NCBI RefSeq assembly: GCF_019929225.1
Contig: NZ_JAHZPA010000004.1
Location: forward strand, 124,001 to 188,000
Origin: Streptococcus sanguinis
GTDB taxonomy: Bacteria; Bacillota; Bacilli; Lactobacillales; Streptococcaceae
DNA: 64,000 nucleotides
Direction: 5' to 3'
Under the pieces are notes generated by a model. It did not search any database. It was not told the origin of the DNA and saw only the letters and a program-made list of their open reading frames with translations. Below, one piece after another: positions 17,143-25,584 of the stretch. Numbering within the stretch: position 1 is the first letter of the stretch; the number at the start of each line of letters is the position of its first letter. The position numbers and the translations under genes are program-made.

Positions 17143-17186
17143 GAGCGGATTTTGAGCGGATTTTGAGCGGATTTTGAGCGGATTTT
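17143..17186. repeat. Four tandem copies of an 11-bp unit
   Basis: GAGCGGATTTT is repeated exactly four times (17143, 17154, 17165, 17176), ending at the Fic stop codon. A single copy also follows the terminator at 12187. This looks like slippage expansion of a sequence associated with these terminators. Confidence 0.9.
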
Positions 17187-18166
17187 TAAGCTAACTGATA
17201 GACCCTATCCCGCGTTGTTCCACTTGTTTTCAGAAGACCGAATTCTACAAATATATTCAAATATCTACGGGTTGTAGCCTCGCTTAATCCTGTAATCTCT
17301 TGTACTTTTGCATTAGCTATTTGTGAATGTTCCTCCAAGTAAGCTTTTATCAGCTGATAAATTTCTAACTCTCTTGGCTTTAATGTCTTGTGAAGTATCC
17401 TGTCTGCATCTTCATCTGCTTTTTCTTGGTATTCTTCTAGTGTTTCTAGTATGGCCTGCAACATAAACTCGGTAAATACTGTAGAGTCATTGGTATCATT
17501 GCTGATGGTCAAGGCATCATAATACCCCTGCTGATGAGCATAAATAACTGATTCTACTGGTAGCCATTCAAAAATTGGATTCCATTGACTGAGAATCAGA
17601 CTCTGCCATAGACGTCCCATTCGCCCATTACCATCTTCAAAAGGGTGAATAATCTCTAACTCAAAGTGAACGATACAGGACTTAACAATGGCCGAGACCT
17701 CGCTTTGCTCTGCCCATTTGAATAAATCCTTGACCAAATTGGGGACAAACTGTGGTCTAGCCCCAACATGAACTACTCTCCCCTCGCCATCATAGACTCC
17801 AACATCCCCTAGCCGAAACTGTCCCGACCGCTTGACTAAATCCTTAGTCAGCAAGCCATGTGCTAGGAGAAAATCATCCAGACTATAAGGGTTGAGCCTG
17901 AACACTCGCTCATAGGCTTCATAGGCATTTTGCACCTCATGAATATCTTTTAACGGACCAAGTACATGCCTGCCTTCAATGATGTCCGTTACCTGTTCTA
18001 GTGATAAGCTATTATTCTCAATAGCAAGTGATGATTGAATAGATCGGATTCGGTTTTCCTTCCGCAAATACAGCTTACGTTTTTCAATCGAAAGTTGAGT
18101 CGTCAGTTCAGATATTTTCTGAACTAGGTTTAATATCTTCTCTGTAATACGATAATTCGGTTGCAT
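17186..18166 (-). CDS. Fic/DOC family protein with C-terminal winged-helix domain
   Basis: A 326-residue Fic protein. The catalytic motif HPFEDGNGRMGRLWQ lies near residue 195, and an upstream SLAIENNSLSLEQV segment resembles the inhibitory S/TxxxE(G/N) helix that blocks ATP in many Fic enzymes. The C-terminal 60 residues (IANAKVQEITGLSEATTRRYL) look like a winged helix. Such proteins transfer AMP to targets; the target here is unknown. It lies between the TCS and CPBP 2 on the same strand. Its link with the peptide system is by position only. Confidence 0.9.
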   Translation of the reverse strand: MQPNYRITEKILNLVQKISELTTQLSIEKRKLYLRKENRIRSIQSSLAIENNSLSLEQVTDIIEGRHVLGPLKDIHEVQNAYEAYERVFRLNPYSLDDFLLAHGLLTKDLVKRSGQFRLGDVGVYDGEGRVVHVGARPQFVPNLVKDLFKWAEQSEVSAIVKSCIVHFELEIIHPFEDGNGRMGRLWQSLILSQWNPIFEWLPVESVIYAHQQGYYDALTISNDTNDSTVFTEFMLQAILETLEEYQEKADEDADRILHKTLKPRELEIYQLIKAYLEEHSQIANAKVQEITGLSEATTRRYLNIFVEFGLLKTSGTTRDRVYQLA

Positions 18167-18210
18167 TTCACTCCTTTAAAAAAGTATTTTCACTCATCAT
18201 ACACTATCCT

Positions 18211-19086
18211 CTACAAAGTCACAACTAGTTCAAACCAGTCGGCCTCGGCTTTCATTGTCAAGTCCCCGCCTAGGATTTCGACTAACTGCTGGGTGATGTA
18301 GAGCCCCAGCCCTGAAGACTCCTCACTGCTGGATAGATTTTCTGAGTAAAAGCGATTGGTCAGCTTATCCAGATATTGGATAGGCTGCTGGACGATATTT
18401 TTGACGGTAAAGATACAATGCTCGCCCTCTTTTTTCAGAGAAATGCTGGCGGACTTACGGCCGTGCTTGAGGACATTGCTTATCATATTTTGGACAATGC
18501 GCTCTAAAATTTCTGGGTCTGTCTCTAGCTCTAGACCTTCAGCCAGCTCTACCTGCAGGTCAATCTGGGCTTTCTGAAAGGCATCATAATAGGTAAAAAG
18601 CTGCTGGGTTACCAGCTGAGATATATCTGTCGGCTGGACATTGGCTCGTATAGCTCCCTCCATCAGCCGGCGGTACTCCATCAAGGCTTCTAGTCGTTTG
18701 GATACCATTCCCAGACTATCTGCAATTTTGACTAGCTGCTGACTTTCCTGACTATCATCCTTCAGCAGCTGCTGGGTGTAGCCACTGGCAATGGTCAGAG
18801 GGGTGCGGATATCATGGGCAATATTACTGATAGCCATATCCAGCGTCTTCTTTTCCTGCTGGACGACAAAGGTCGTCTTTTCTAGCTCCCGAAAGAGCAG
18901 CTCTGCTTCCTCTGTCAATTCCAAAATACTGGGGGCATGAGCAGCAGGAGCCAGACGATTCTGGCTCCCTGTCTGCCGCTTCCGACGAATCTGCTGAGCC
19001 ACATCCTTGACCGCCAGATGATAGCGTATGAAACCAATGCCCAGAAACAGACTGATAAGGGCAAATAAAATGACTAACACCAACAT
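18211..19086 (-). CDS. Sensor histidine kinase with almost no extracellular domain
   Basis: A 291-residue kinase. One N-terminal membrane helix (residues 2-22) is followed directly by a cytoplasmic linker, a HisKA domain with HDIRTPLT (phospho-His) and a HATPase domain with NVLKHG and GLGLYI. There is no second membrane helix, so no periplasmic-type sensor loop. Kinases of this shape usually take their signal from a membrane partner such as an ABC transporter. The HDIRTPLT box is typical of kinases tied to lantibiotic systems. The start lies 1 bp after the regulator's stop, and the ribosome site AAGGAGGA is inside the regulator gene. Confidence 0.92.
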   Translation of the reverse strand: MLVLVILFALISLFLGIGFIRYHLAVKDVAQQIRRKRQTGSQNRLAPAAHAPSILELTEEAELLFRELEKTTFVVQQEKKTLDMAISNIAHDIRTPLTIASGYTQQLLKDDSQESQQLVKIADSLGMVSKRLEALMEYRRLMEGAIRANVQPTDISQLVTQQLFTYYDAFQKAQIDLQVELAEGLELETDPEILERIVQNMISNVLKHGRKSASISLKKEGEHCIFTVKNIVQQPIQYLDKLTNRFYSENLSSSEESSGLGLYITQQLVEILGGDLTMKAEADWFELVVTL

Positions 19087-19087
19087 A

Positions 19088-19768
19088 TCAGTCCTCCTTG
19101 AGCCGGATACCCAGTCCCCAAACAGTCTCTATGTATTCCTCTGTTGGGTCCAACTGGGCCAGTTTCTTACGTAGATTGCTGAGGTGGGTATTCAGGGTAT
19201 TATCCCCAGGCAGATAACACTCTTCCCAGACCTGCTCAAAGAGCTCTTCCTTGGTGTAGATCTTCTTGGGATGACGGAGCAAGAGCTGGAGGATATGATA
19301 TTCTTTCTTGCTCAGACGGACGCTTTTCTCACCACAGACCGCCTCAAAGGTAGCCTTGAGCAGACGGATATTTTTAAAGGACTGGCCTTCTTCCTCGCCA
19401 GTCAAAGCTTGCTGGCTGCGCAGCTGCACGGTGATACGGGCAAAAACCTCATCCAGATTGAAGGGTTTGACAATATAATCATTAGCACCATTCAGCAGAT
19501 ACTGGCTAACCAGCGCTTTCTCACCAAGGGCTGTCAGCATAACCACTGGCACCGTAGCATTGCTGCTGCGAATTTCCTTCAACACTTCATCGCCATTCTT
19601 ACCCGGCAGCATGATGTCCAGAAGAACCAAATCAATCTCCTCCCGCTCAAACAGCGAAATGCCCTCCGTCCCCGAATAGGCAGAATAAACCGTGTGTTCC
19701 TTCTGAAAAAGTTCTTTTAGAATTTCATGAATATCACTATTGTCTTCGATGAGTAAAATATGAGCCAT
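19088..19768 (-). CDS. OmpR/PhoB-type response regulator
   Basis: About 226 residues. The receiver domain has the acidic pair in LLIEDN, phospho-acceptor Asp in LVLLDIMLPG, Thr in VVMLTA and Lys in YIVKPF. A winged-helix effector domain follows (TKEELFEQVWEE, NTLNTHLSNLRKKL). The start at 19768 has TGGAGGCG 7 bp upstream; an in-frame ATG 30 bp earlier lacks one. It is translationally coupled to the kinase. OmpR-type regulators bind direct repeats in about 10-11-bp phase, which is what the five island operators show, so it is the prime candidate for binding them. Confidence 0.94.
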   Translation of the reverse strand: MAHILLIEDNSDIHEILKELFQKEHTVYSAYSGTEGISLFEREEIDLVLLDIMLPGKNGDEVLKEIRSSNATVPVVMLTALGEKALVSQYLLNGANDYIVKPFNLDEVFARITVQLRSQQALTGEEEGQSFKNIRLLKATFEAVCGEKSVRLSKKEYHILQLLLRHPKKIYTKEELFEQVWEECYLPGDNTLNTHLSNLRKKLAQLDPTEEYIETVWGLGIRLKED

Positions 19769-19799
19769 AAACACTCGCCTCCAGAAATTTCCTATCACT

Positions 19800-19828
19800 A
19801 GTGTAGCAAGGATAAGAGGCTAAGTCAA
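19800..19828 (-). promoter_or_regulatory. Promoter of the two-component system
   Basis: On the minus strand TTGACT (19828-19823), 17 bp spacer, TACACT (19805-19800), about 32 bp ahead of the regulator start. A good -35 here contrasts with the operator promoters and suggests constitutive expression. Confidence 0.7.
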
Positions 19829-19854
19829 TAAAAGATGGACTATTCGAAAAACTT

Positions 19855-19906
19855 TAGAAATATTTTAGAATTACTTGAAGGATATTTGAGAATCGAACTT
19901 TAAAAT
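19855..19906 (+). promoter_or_regulatory. Island operator-promoter, copy D (drives peptide 2 and hydrolases H2-H4)
   Basis: Units TAGAAATATTT (19855), TAGAATTACTT (19866) and GAAGGATATTT (19877), a fourth partial GAGAATC, and -10 TAAAAT at 19901-19906, 24 bp from unit three. It is the most degenerate copy, in both the third unit and the -10. It sits between the TCS and the hydrolase operon and could also affect the TCS promoter 27 bp away. Confidence 0.83.
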
Positions 19907-19950
19907 AGAAAGAAATAAGAAATGTATGTACTATAAAAAGGAGGCTCAAT

Positions 19951-20010
19951 ATGTTTAAAATTTTTTGCAAAATCGTTTTTAAAAGTATTACTTTCGCTCT
20001 TGAGGGCTAA
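19951..20010 (+). CDS. Small cationic amphipathic peptide gene, copy 2 (19 aa)
   Basis: A 19-codon gene, MFKIFCKIVFKSITFALEG, with a strong AAAGGAGG ribosome site 6 bp ahead of the ATG. It is the first gene after operator-promoter D and ends 17 bp before serine hydrolase H2. It is homologous in sequence, length and position to the peptide at 15803. Lys3, Lys7 and Lys11 on a hydrophobic background with Cys6 predict a membrane-active helix. It has no signal peptide, so export would need a dedicated ABC transporter, as with phenol-soluble modulins. Whether it is toxin, signal or leader peptide is open. Confidence 0.75.
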   Translation: MFKIFCKIVFKSITFALEG

Positions 20011-20027
20011 GGAAAAAGGAGACTCGC

Positions 20028-21818
20028 ATGAAGAAATCATTTATTCTAACGCTTTTAACGATTATAACTCTAGGACTCTTCCGGCCAATTACTGCATCGG
20101 CTGAGGAGTCTCAAAAGCTGCCATCTGGTATCGAACGTGACCAGATCAGCCAGAAAATCCAAGACTATGTCAAGGAACATGAAAAAACAACAGCTGGCAT
20201 GGAAACTGCTATCTTTGACAAGAATGGTACCATTTATCAAGGCAACTTTGGATACATGGATAAGGAAAAAGGCATTAAGGCTGATGATGATAGCGTTTTT
20301 GAATGGGGCTCCGTAACCAAATTAACCATCTGGGTCTCTGTCATGCAGCTCTGGGAGCAAGGTAAGATTAACTTAGAAGAAGACATCCGCACCTATCTGC
20401 CAGAGGGCTTCCTCAAAAATCTCCGCTATGACAAACCTATCACCATGTTGGATCTGATGAACCATCAGGCGGGTTTTGAAGAGGGGGCTCATGCTGCTTA
20501 TCTGGAAAATAAGGGGCAGACGATAGAGGAGATTTTGTCGGTTAGTCAGCCAACTCAGATTTTTGAACCTGGCACAACAACAGCCTATTCTAATTTTGGA
20601 GCAGGCTTGGCGTCCTATATCGTTGAGCGAATCTCCGGTCAGCGTTTCTCCGACTATGTCCATGAGCATATCTTCCAACCACTGGGCATGGATAAAACGG
20701 CTATTTTACCGGACCTATCAGACAATTCCTACGTTCAGAAAAAGCGTCAAGAAACCAAGGGTTACGACACTAAAGGAAACTTGCTGAGCAAGGACCATTT
20801 CATCACTAGCATCTATCCTACCGGAGCGGCTACTGGTACCTTTAAAGACTTGGAGAAGTTCGCCCAAGCCCTGCTGGCTCGCAAGACGCTCTTTGATCGC
20901 CCAGAGACCTGGAACACCCTCTATACTGCCAGTTCCACCTACCCTGACACGGATATCATCCGCAATGCTCATGGCTTTTGGGCCAACGAATACGGTACTA
21001 CTGTGTTGGGCCACGGCGGAAATACAGCTGGCTCTACTTCACGGATAATGTTGGACTTGGAGCACGGTATCGGCTATGTCGTCATGACCAATCAAGGTAC
21101 AGAGCAAAATTATAATTTCCAAATGCCAGAGCTCGTCTTTGGACCGCGCAAAACAGCCAGTAAGGAAACCAAAGAGCAGTTCAGTCCAGGCTATTATCGA
21201 ACTCTGCGTAACTTTAATCAAGGGCCTCTGGCTATCTTTAAAATGATTCCAGCCTCCGCAGACTACTTGCAGGAACCATCTGACGATCAGCGATTGCCAA
21301 ACAACTTCTGGACCATTTATCAGAGCCAAGGCAAGACCCGTATCGCAGTGGCTGTCGCAGACTATGAGAAAGTCTCTGACTTTGATTTCTTTAAAGACTA
21401 TGTTGTTCTAGGCTTTGCCGGACTTGGTATCATCTACGCCCTCGGCCTGCTCATCATCAGCCCGCTTCTAGGAGTCTATCGGCTTATCTTTCGCAAGAAA
21501 CAAGACCAGCCAGACCGCACTTGGAAGGTCTGGAACCTCCTAACAGCTGTTGGTATTTTGGCTGTTCCAATCAATCTCTTTCTGCTATTCATGTCAGCAA
21601 CTTCAGGAGATTTCAGCGAAATCGCTCAGTGGCGCTACATGCTCTTTGCTGCTTTGGGACTCCTGCTAACCGCAGCCGCTCTGTTACCTCTCTTCAGAAA
21701 GTTCAGAGAAAAGCTCAGCAAAGGCCGCCTCTTCCTGACGACCATGACTAGTCTATCTGCCTTAGCAGTGGCCGCTAATATCCTCTATTGGTCCCTCTAT
21801 CAGTGGTGGGTATTATGA
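20028..21818 (+). CDS. Membrane-anchored serine hydrolase (paralogue H2)
   Basis: 596 residues: signal peptide (cleavage near ITASAEE), beta-lactamase/PBP-like domain with Ser95-x-x-Lys98 (GSVTKL), Tyr187-Ser-Asn189 and His329-Gly-Gly, then four membrane helices from about 455 to the end. It has AAAAAGGAG before the ATG and is 17 bp after the small peptide gene, so the two are co-transcribed. Identity to H3 is very high in the C-terminal two thirds, even at DNA level. The outward-facing catalytic domain might act on cell wall or on peptides; the substrate is not predictable. Confidence 0.93.
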   Translation: MKKSFILTLLTIITLGLFRPITASAEESQKLPSGIERDQISQKIQDYVKEHEKTTAGMETAIFDKNGTIYQGNFGYMDKEKGIKADDDSVFEWGSVTKLTIWVSVMQLWEQGKINLEEDIRTYLPEGFLKNLRYDKPITMLDLMNHQAGFEEGAHAAYLENKGQTIEEILSVSQPTQIFEPGTTTAYSNFGAGLASYIVERISGQRFSDYVHEHIFQPLGMDKTAILPDLSDNSYVQKKRQETKGYDTKGNLLSKDHFITSIYPTGAATGTFKDLEKFAQALLARKTLFDRPETWNTLYTASSTYPDTDIIRNAHGFWANEYGTTVLGHGGNTAGSTSRIMLDLEHGIGYVVMTNQGTEQNYNFQMPELVFGPRKTASKETKEQFSPGYYRTLRNFNQGPLAIFKMIPASADYLQEPSDDQRLPNNFWTIYQSQGKTRIAVAVADYEKVSDFDFFKDYVVLGFAGLGIIYALGLLIISPLLGVYRLIFRKKQDQPDRTWKVWNLLTAVGILAVPINLFLLFMSATSGDFSEIAQWRYMLFAALGLLLTAAALLPLFRKFREKLSKGRLFLTTMTSLSALAVAANILYWSLYQWWVL

Positions 21819-21990
21819 TGAAGAGCCTATCTTCCTTAGGGGAGATGGGCTTCGTCTGCATCATTCTGCAAAGGAGAAAATCCTATGACCAATGAAACAA
21901 GAATAACCTAATTCTAAATTAAAAGGAGACTGCACCGAATATCTGAACTCAGCTTACGTGAATCCGAAAGTTGAACAGAAAGGAAATGCT
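21819..21990 (+). other. H2-H3 spacer with possible tiny reading frames
   Basis: 172 bp between two hydrolase genes. A 26-codon frame begins in the H2 stop region and an 8-codon frame starting near 21884 has AAAGGAG ahead of it. Neither resembles the 19-residue peptides. The spacer may be what remains of a removed gene. Confidence 0.35.
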
Positions 21991-23772
21991 ATGAAAAAAT
22001 CATTTATTCTAACACTTCTAACGATTATAACTCTGGGGCTCTTCCAGCCAGCTACTGCGCTGGCTGAGGTGGCTCAAAAGCTACCATCTGGCATCGAACG
22101 TGACCAGATTGGCCAGAAAATCCAGGACTATGTCAAGGAACATGAAAAGACAACAGCCGGCATGGAGACTGCTATCTTTGACAAGAATGGTACAATTTAT
22201 CAAGGAAGCTTCGGTTATATGGATAAAGAAAAAGGCATCAAGGCCGATGACGATAGCGTCTTTGAATGGGGTTCCGTGACTAAGCTAACCGTCTGGATCT
22301 CTGTCATGCAGCTCTGGGAGCAAGGTAAGATTAACTTAGAAGAAGACATCCGCACCTATCTGCCAGAAGGCTTCCTCAAAAATCTCCGCTATGACAAACC
22401 TATCACCATGCTGGATCTGATGAATCATCAGGCAGGATTTGACGAGACTACCTTCTACATGCGAAGTGACAAAAGTATCGAAGAAATCCTTAAAGAACAA
22501 CAACCTATTCAGTCTTTTGAACCCGGTACAGTCACAGCTTATTCAAATTACGGTGCTGGCTTGGCTGCTCTGATTGTCGAGCGGATCTCTGGTCAGACTT
22601 TTGCCGACTATGCCCATGAGCATATTTTCCAACCACTGGGCATGGATAAAACGGCTATTTTGCCGGATCTATCAGACAATTCCTACGTTCAGAAAAAGCG
22701 TCAAGAAACCAAAGGTTACGACACTAAAGGAAACTTACTGAGCAAGGACCATTTCATCACTAGCATCTATCCTATCGGAGCGGCTACTGGCACCTTGAAA
22801 GACTTGGAGAAGTTCGCCCAAGCCCTGCTGGCTCGCAAGACGCTCTTTGAGCGCCCAGAGACCTGGAACACCCTCTATACTGCCAGTTCCACCTACCCTG
22901 ACACGGATATCATCCGCAATGCTCATGGCTTTTGGGCCAACGAATACGGTACTACTGTGTTGGGCCACGGCGGAAATACAGCTGGCTCTACTTCACGGAT
23001 AATGTTGGACTTGGAGCACGGTATCGGCTATGTCGTCATGACCAATCAAGGTACAGAGCAAAATTATAATTTCCAAATGCCAGAGCTCGTCTTTGGACCG
23101 CGCAAAACAGCCAGTAAGGAAACCCAAGAGCAGTTCAGTCCAGGCTATTATCGCACTCTGCGTAACTTTAATCAAGGGCCTCTGGCTATCTTTAAAATGA
23201 TTCCAGCCTCCGCAGACTACTTGCAGGAACCATCTGACGATCAGCGATTGCCAAACAACTTCTGGACCATTTATCAGAGCCAAGGCAAGACCCGTATCGC
23301 AGTGGCTGTCGCAGACTATGAGAAAGTCTCTGACTTTGATTTCTTTAAAGACTATGTTGTTCTAGGCTTGGCCGGACTTGGTATCATCTACGCCCTCGGC
23401 CTGCTCATCATCAGCCCGCTTCTAGGAGTCTATCGGCTTATCTTTCGCAAGAAACAAGACCAGCCAGACCGCACTTGGAAGGTCTGGAACCTCCTAACAG
23501 CTGTTGGTATTTTGGCTGTTCCAATCAATCTCTTTCTGCTATTTATGTCAGCAATTCTAGGAGATTTCAGCGAAATCGCTCAGTGGCGCTACATGCTCTT
23601 TGCTGCCTTGGGACTCCTGTTAACCTCAGCCGCTCTGTTACCTCTCTTCAGAAAGTTCAGAGAAAAGCTCAGCAAAGGCCGCCTCTTCCTAACATCCGTG
23701 ACCTGCCTATCTGCCTTAGCAGTGGCCGCTAATATCCTCTATTGGTCTCTATATCAGTGGTGGGTATTCTAA
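21991..23772 (+). CDS. Membrane-anchored serine hydrolase (paralogue H3)
   Basis: 593 residues with the same plan as H2: signal peptide, SVTK, YSN (AYSNYGAGL), HGGN and four C-terminal helices. The ATG at 21991 has AAAGGAAA; a GTG 33 bp upstream is a poorer start. From the HEHIFQPLGMDKT block to the tail it is almost identical to H2. The stretch between the nucleophile and the Tyr motif (GFDETTFYMRSDKSIEEI) instead matches H4 in style, so the gene looks mosaic. It is the third gene of the peptide 2 operon. Confidence 0.92.
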   Translation: MKKSFILTLLTIITLGLFQPATALAEVAQKLPSGIERDQIGQKIQDYVKEHEKTTAGMETAIFDKNGTIYQGSFGYMDKEKGIKADDDSVFEWGSVTKLTVWISVMQLWEQGKINLEEDIRTYLPEGFLKNLRYDKPITMLDLMNHQAGFDETTFYMRSDKSIEEILKEQQPIQSFEPGTVTAYSNYGAGLAALIVERISGQTFADYAHEHIFQPLGMDKTAILPDLSDNSYVQKKRQETKGYDTKGNLLSKDHFITSIYPIGAATGTLKDLEKFAQALLARKTLFERPETWNTLYTASSTYPDTDIIRNAHGFWANEYGTTVLGHGGNTAGSTSRIMLDLEHGIGYVVMTNQGTEQNYNFQMPELVFGPRKTASKETQEQFSPGYYRTLRNFNQGPLAIFKMIPASADYLQEPSDDQRLPNNFWTIYQSQGKTRIAVAVADYEKVSDFDFFKDYVVLGLAGLGIIYALGLLIISPLLGVYRLIFRKKQDQPDRTWKVWNLLTAVGILAVPINLFLLFMSAILGDFSEIAQWRYMLFAALGLLLTSAALLPLFRKFREKLSKGRLFLTSVTCLSALAVAANILYWSLYQWWVF

Positions 23773-23789
23773 TATGAAAGGAGCCAGCT

Positions 23790-25568
23790 ATGAAAAAAAC
23801 ATTTTCCCTAATCCTTTTAACTCTGTTGACTCTAGGACTCTTTCGACCAATTACCGCACTGGCTGAAGAGCAGAAACTCCCATCTGGTATCGAACGGAAC
23901 CAGATCGGCCAGAAAATCCAAGACTATGTCAAGGAGCATGAAAAGACGACTGCCGCTATGGAAACAGCAGTCTTTGACAAGGATAGCACCATTTACCAAG
24001 GAAACTTTGGTTATATGGATAAAGAAAAAGGCATCAAAGCTGACAACAGCAGCGTCTTTGATTGGGGCTCTGTGACCAAGCTGACCGTCTGGATAGCTGT
24101 CATGCAACTCTGGGAACAAGGAAAGATTGACCTAGAGGAAGATATCAAGACCTATCTGCCAGAGAATTTTCTTAAAAATCTGCACTTCGACAAAGCTATC
24201 ACAATGCTGGATCTCATGAATCATCAGACGGGATTTGATGAATCCCTGTCTTACACAAAAGGTGATAAGAATATAGAGGAAAATCTACGCATGCTCCAGC
24301 CTGTCCAGTCCTTTGAACCTGGAACAGTAACCTCTTATTCCAACTATGGTGCTGGGCTCGCTTCTCTGATTGTCGAGCGGATTTCCGGCCAGACCTTTGC
24401 TGACTATACCCACGAGCATATCTTCCAGCCGCTTGGCATGGACAAGACAGCTCTCCTACCGGACTTATCTGATAATCCCTATGTTCAGAAAAAACGTCAA
24501 GAATCTAAGGCCTATGATACAAAGGGAAATTCACTAGGGACAGCTTTTTATGAGTATGGTCTCTACTCAATTGGCCAAGCAGCCAGTACCTTGGAGGATT
24601 TACAGAAATTTGCTCAGGCTCTGCTGGGGCGCAAGGTTCTCTTTGAACGTCCAGAAACTTGGAATACCCTCTACAATCCCACTTCGACTTATCCAGGTAC
24701 AGACATTGCTCGCAATGCCCACGGTTTTTGGATCAATGAATACAGAGTCAGCATCATTGGCCACGGTGGCAATACTGATGGTTTCAGCTCTCGTCTCATG
24801 CTAGACTTGGAAAGTGGCATCGGCTACATAGTCATGACCAATCAAAGCATGGAAGAGAATTACAACTACCAAATGCCTGAACTGGTTTTCGGAAAACGTA
24901 AAACAGCTGACGAAGAGACTCAAAAACAGTTTACACCAGGCTACTACCGTTCTCCACGTACCTTTCTCCATGGCCCCTTATCCTTTCTTAGACTCATGAT
25001 GCCCTCAATAGAGAAGATTGACAATCCTGCTCAGAACCGAATCTTGAGTACCAATTTTTGGACTATCTATGAGAGCAAGGGAAAGATTACAATCCCCGTC
25101 GCTGTGGTAGACTATGAGAAAATCTCTGCTTTTGACTTCTATAAAGACTATATCATCTTAGGATTAGGCATCCTTGGAATTGTCTATGGTTTTGGAACGC
25201 TCATCATCAGCCTTTTATTAGGAGCTTATCGCTTGATTTCCCGAAAAACGGTTGAGCGCACAGACCGCACTTGGAAGGTCTGGAATCTACTGACTTCTCT
25301 TGGTATTCTGGCTGTTCCCCTAAACCTGCTAATGATTATGATACCTTTGATGTCAGATGACCTTGATTCTCTAGCTCATTGGCGCTATATGCTCTTTGCT
25401 GCCTTGGGACTCCTACTAACCGCTGCTGCTCTGCTGCCGCTCTTCAGAAAATCCAGAGAAAAGCTCAGCAAAGGCCGCCTCTTCCTGACGGCCATGACTA
25501 GTCTATCTGCTTTGGCAGTGGTCGCTAATATCCTTTACTGGTCTCTTTACCAGTGGTGGGTACTTTGA
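23790..25568 (+). CDS. Membrane-anchored serine hydrolase (paralogue H4)
   Basis: 592 residues, 17 bp after H3, with a GAAAGGAG ribosome site. The signal peptide ends near ITALAEE. Catalytic motifs are SVTK (WGSVTKLT), YSN (SYSNYGAGL) and HGGN. It is the most divergent of the three plus-strand copies, but its last membrane segments and tail NILYWSLYQWWVL equal those of the others. It shares the short GFDE-type loop with H3. It is presumably co-transcribed with H2, H3 and the HXXEE gene. Confidence 0.92.
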   Translation: MKKTFSLILLTLLTLGLFRPITALAEEQKLPSGIERNQIGQKIQDYVKEHEKTTAAMETAVFDKDSTIYQGNFGYMDKEKGIKADNSSVFDWGSVTKLTVWIAVMQLWEQGKIDLEEDIKTYLPENFLKNLHFDKAITMLDLMNHQTGFDESLSYTKGDKNIEENLRMLQPVQSFEPGTVTSYSNYGAGLASLIVERISGQTFADYTHEHIFQPLGMDKTALLPDLSDNPYVQKKRQESKAYDTKGNSLGTAFYEYGLYSIGQAASTLEDLQKFAQALLGRKVLFERPETWNTLYNPTSTYPGTDIARNAHGFWINEYRVSIIGHGGNTDGFSSRLMLDLESGIGYIVMTNQSMEENYNYQMPELVFGKRKTADEETQKQFTPGYYRSPRTFLHGPLSFLRLMMPSIEKIDNPAQNRILSTNFWTIYESKGKITIPVAVVDYEKISAFDFYKDYIILGLGILGIVYGFGTLIISLLLGAYRLISRKTVERTDRTWKVWNLLTSLGILAVPLNLLMIMIPLMSDDLDSLAHWRYMLFAALGLLLTAAALLPLFRKSREKLSKGRLFLTAMTSLSALAVVANILYWSLYQWWVL

Positions 25569-25584
25569 TAAATGAGGTGTTGTT

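Noticed and set aside
17143..17186. CRISPR-like repeat
   Set aside because: The 11-bp units are directly adjacent with no spacers; it is a simple tandem repeat.
19184..19720. A 178-codon plus-strand frame across the response regulator
   Set aside because: The minus-strand regulator is unambiguous; this frame has no family features.
21884..21910. An 8-codon frame (MTNETRIT) with AAAGGAG ahead of it between H2 and H3
   Set aside because: Too short to support and not similar to the 19-residue peptides; noted only in the spacer entry.
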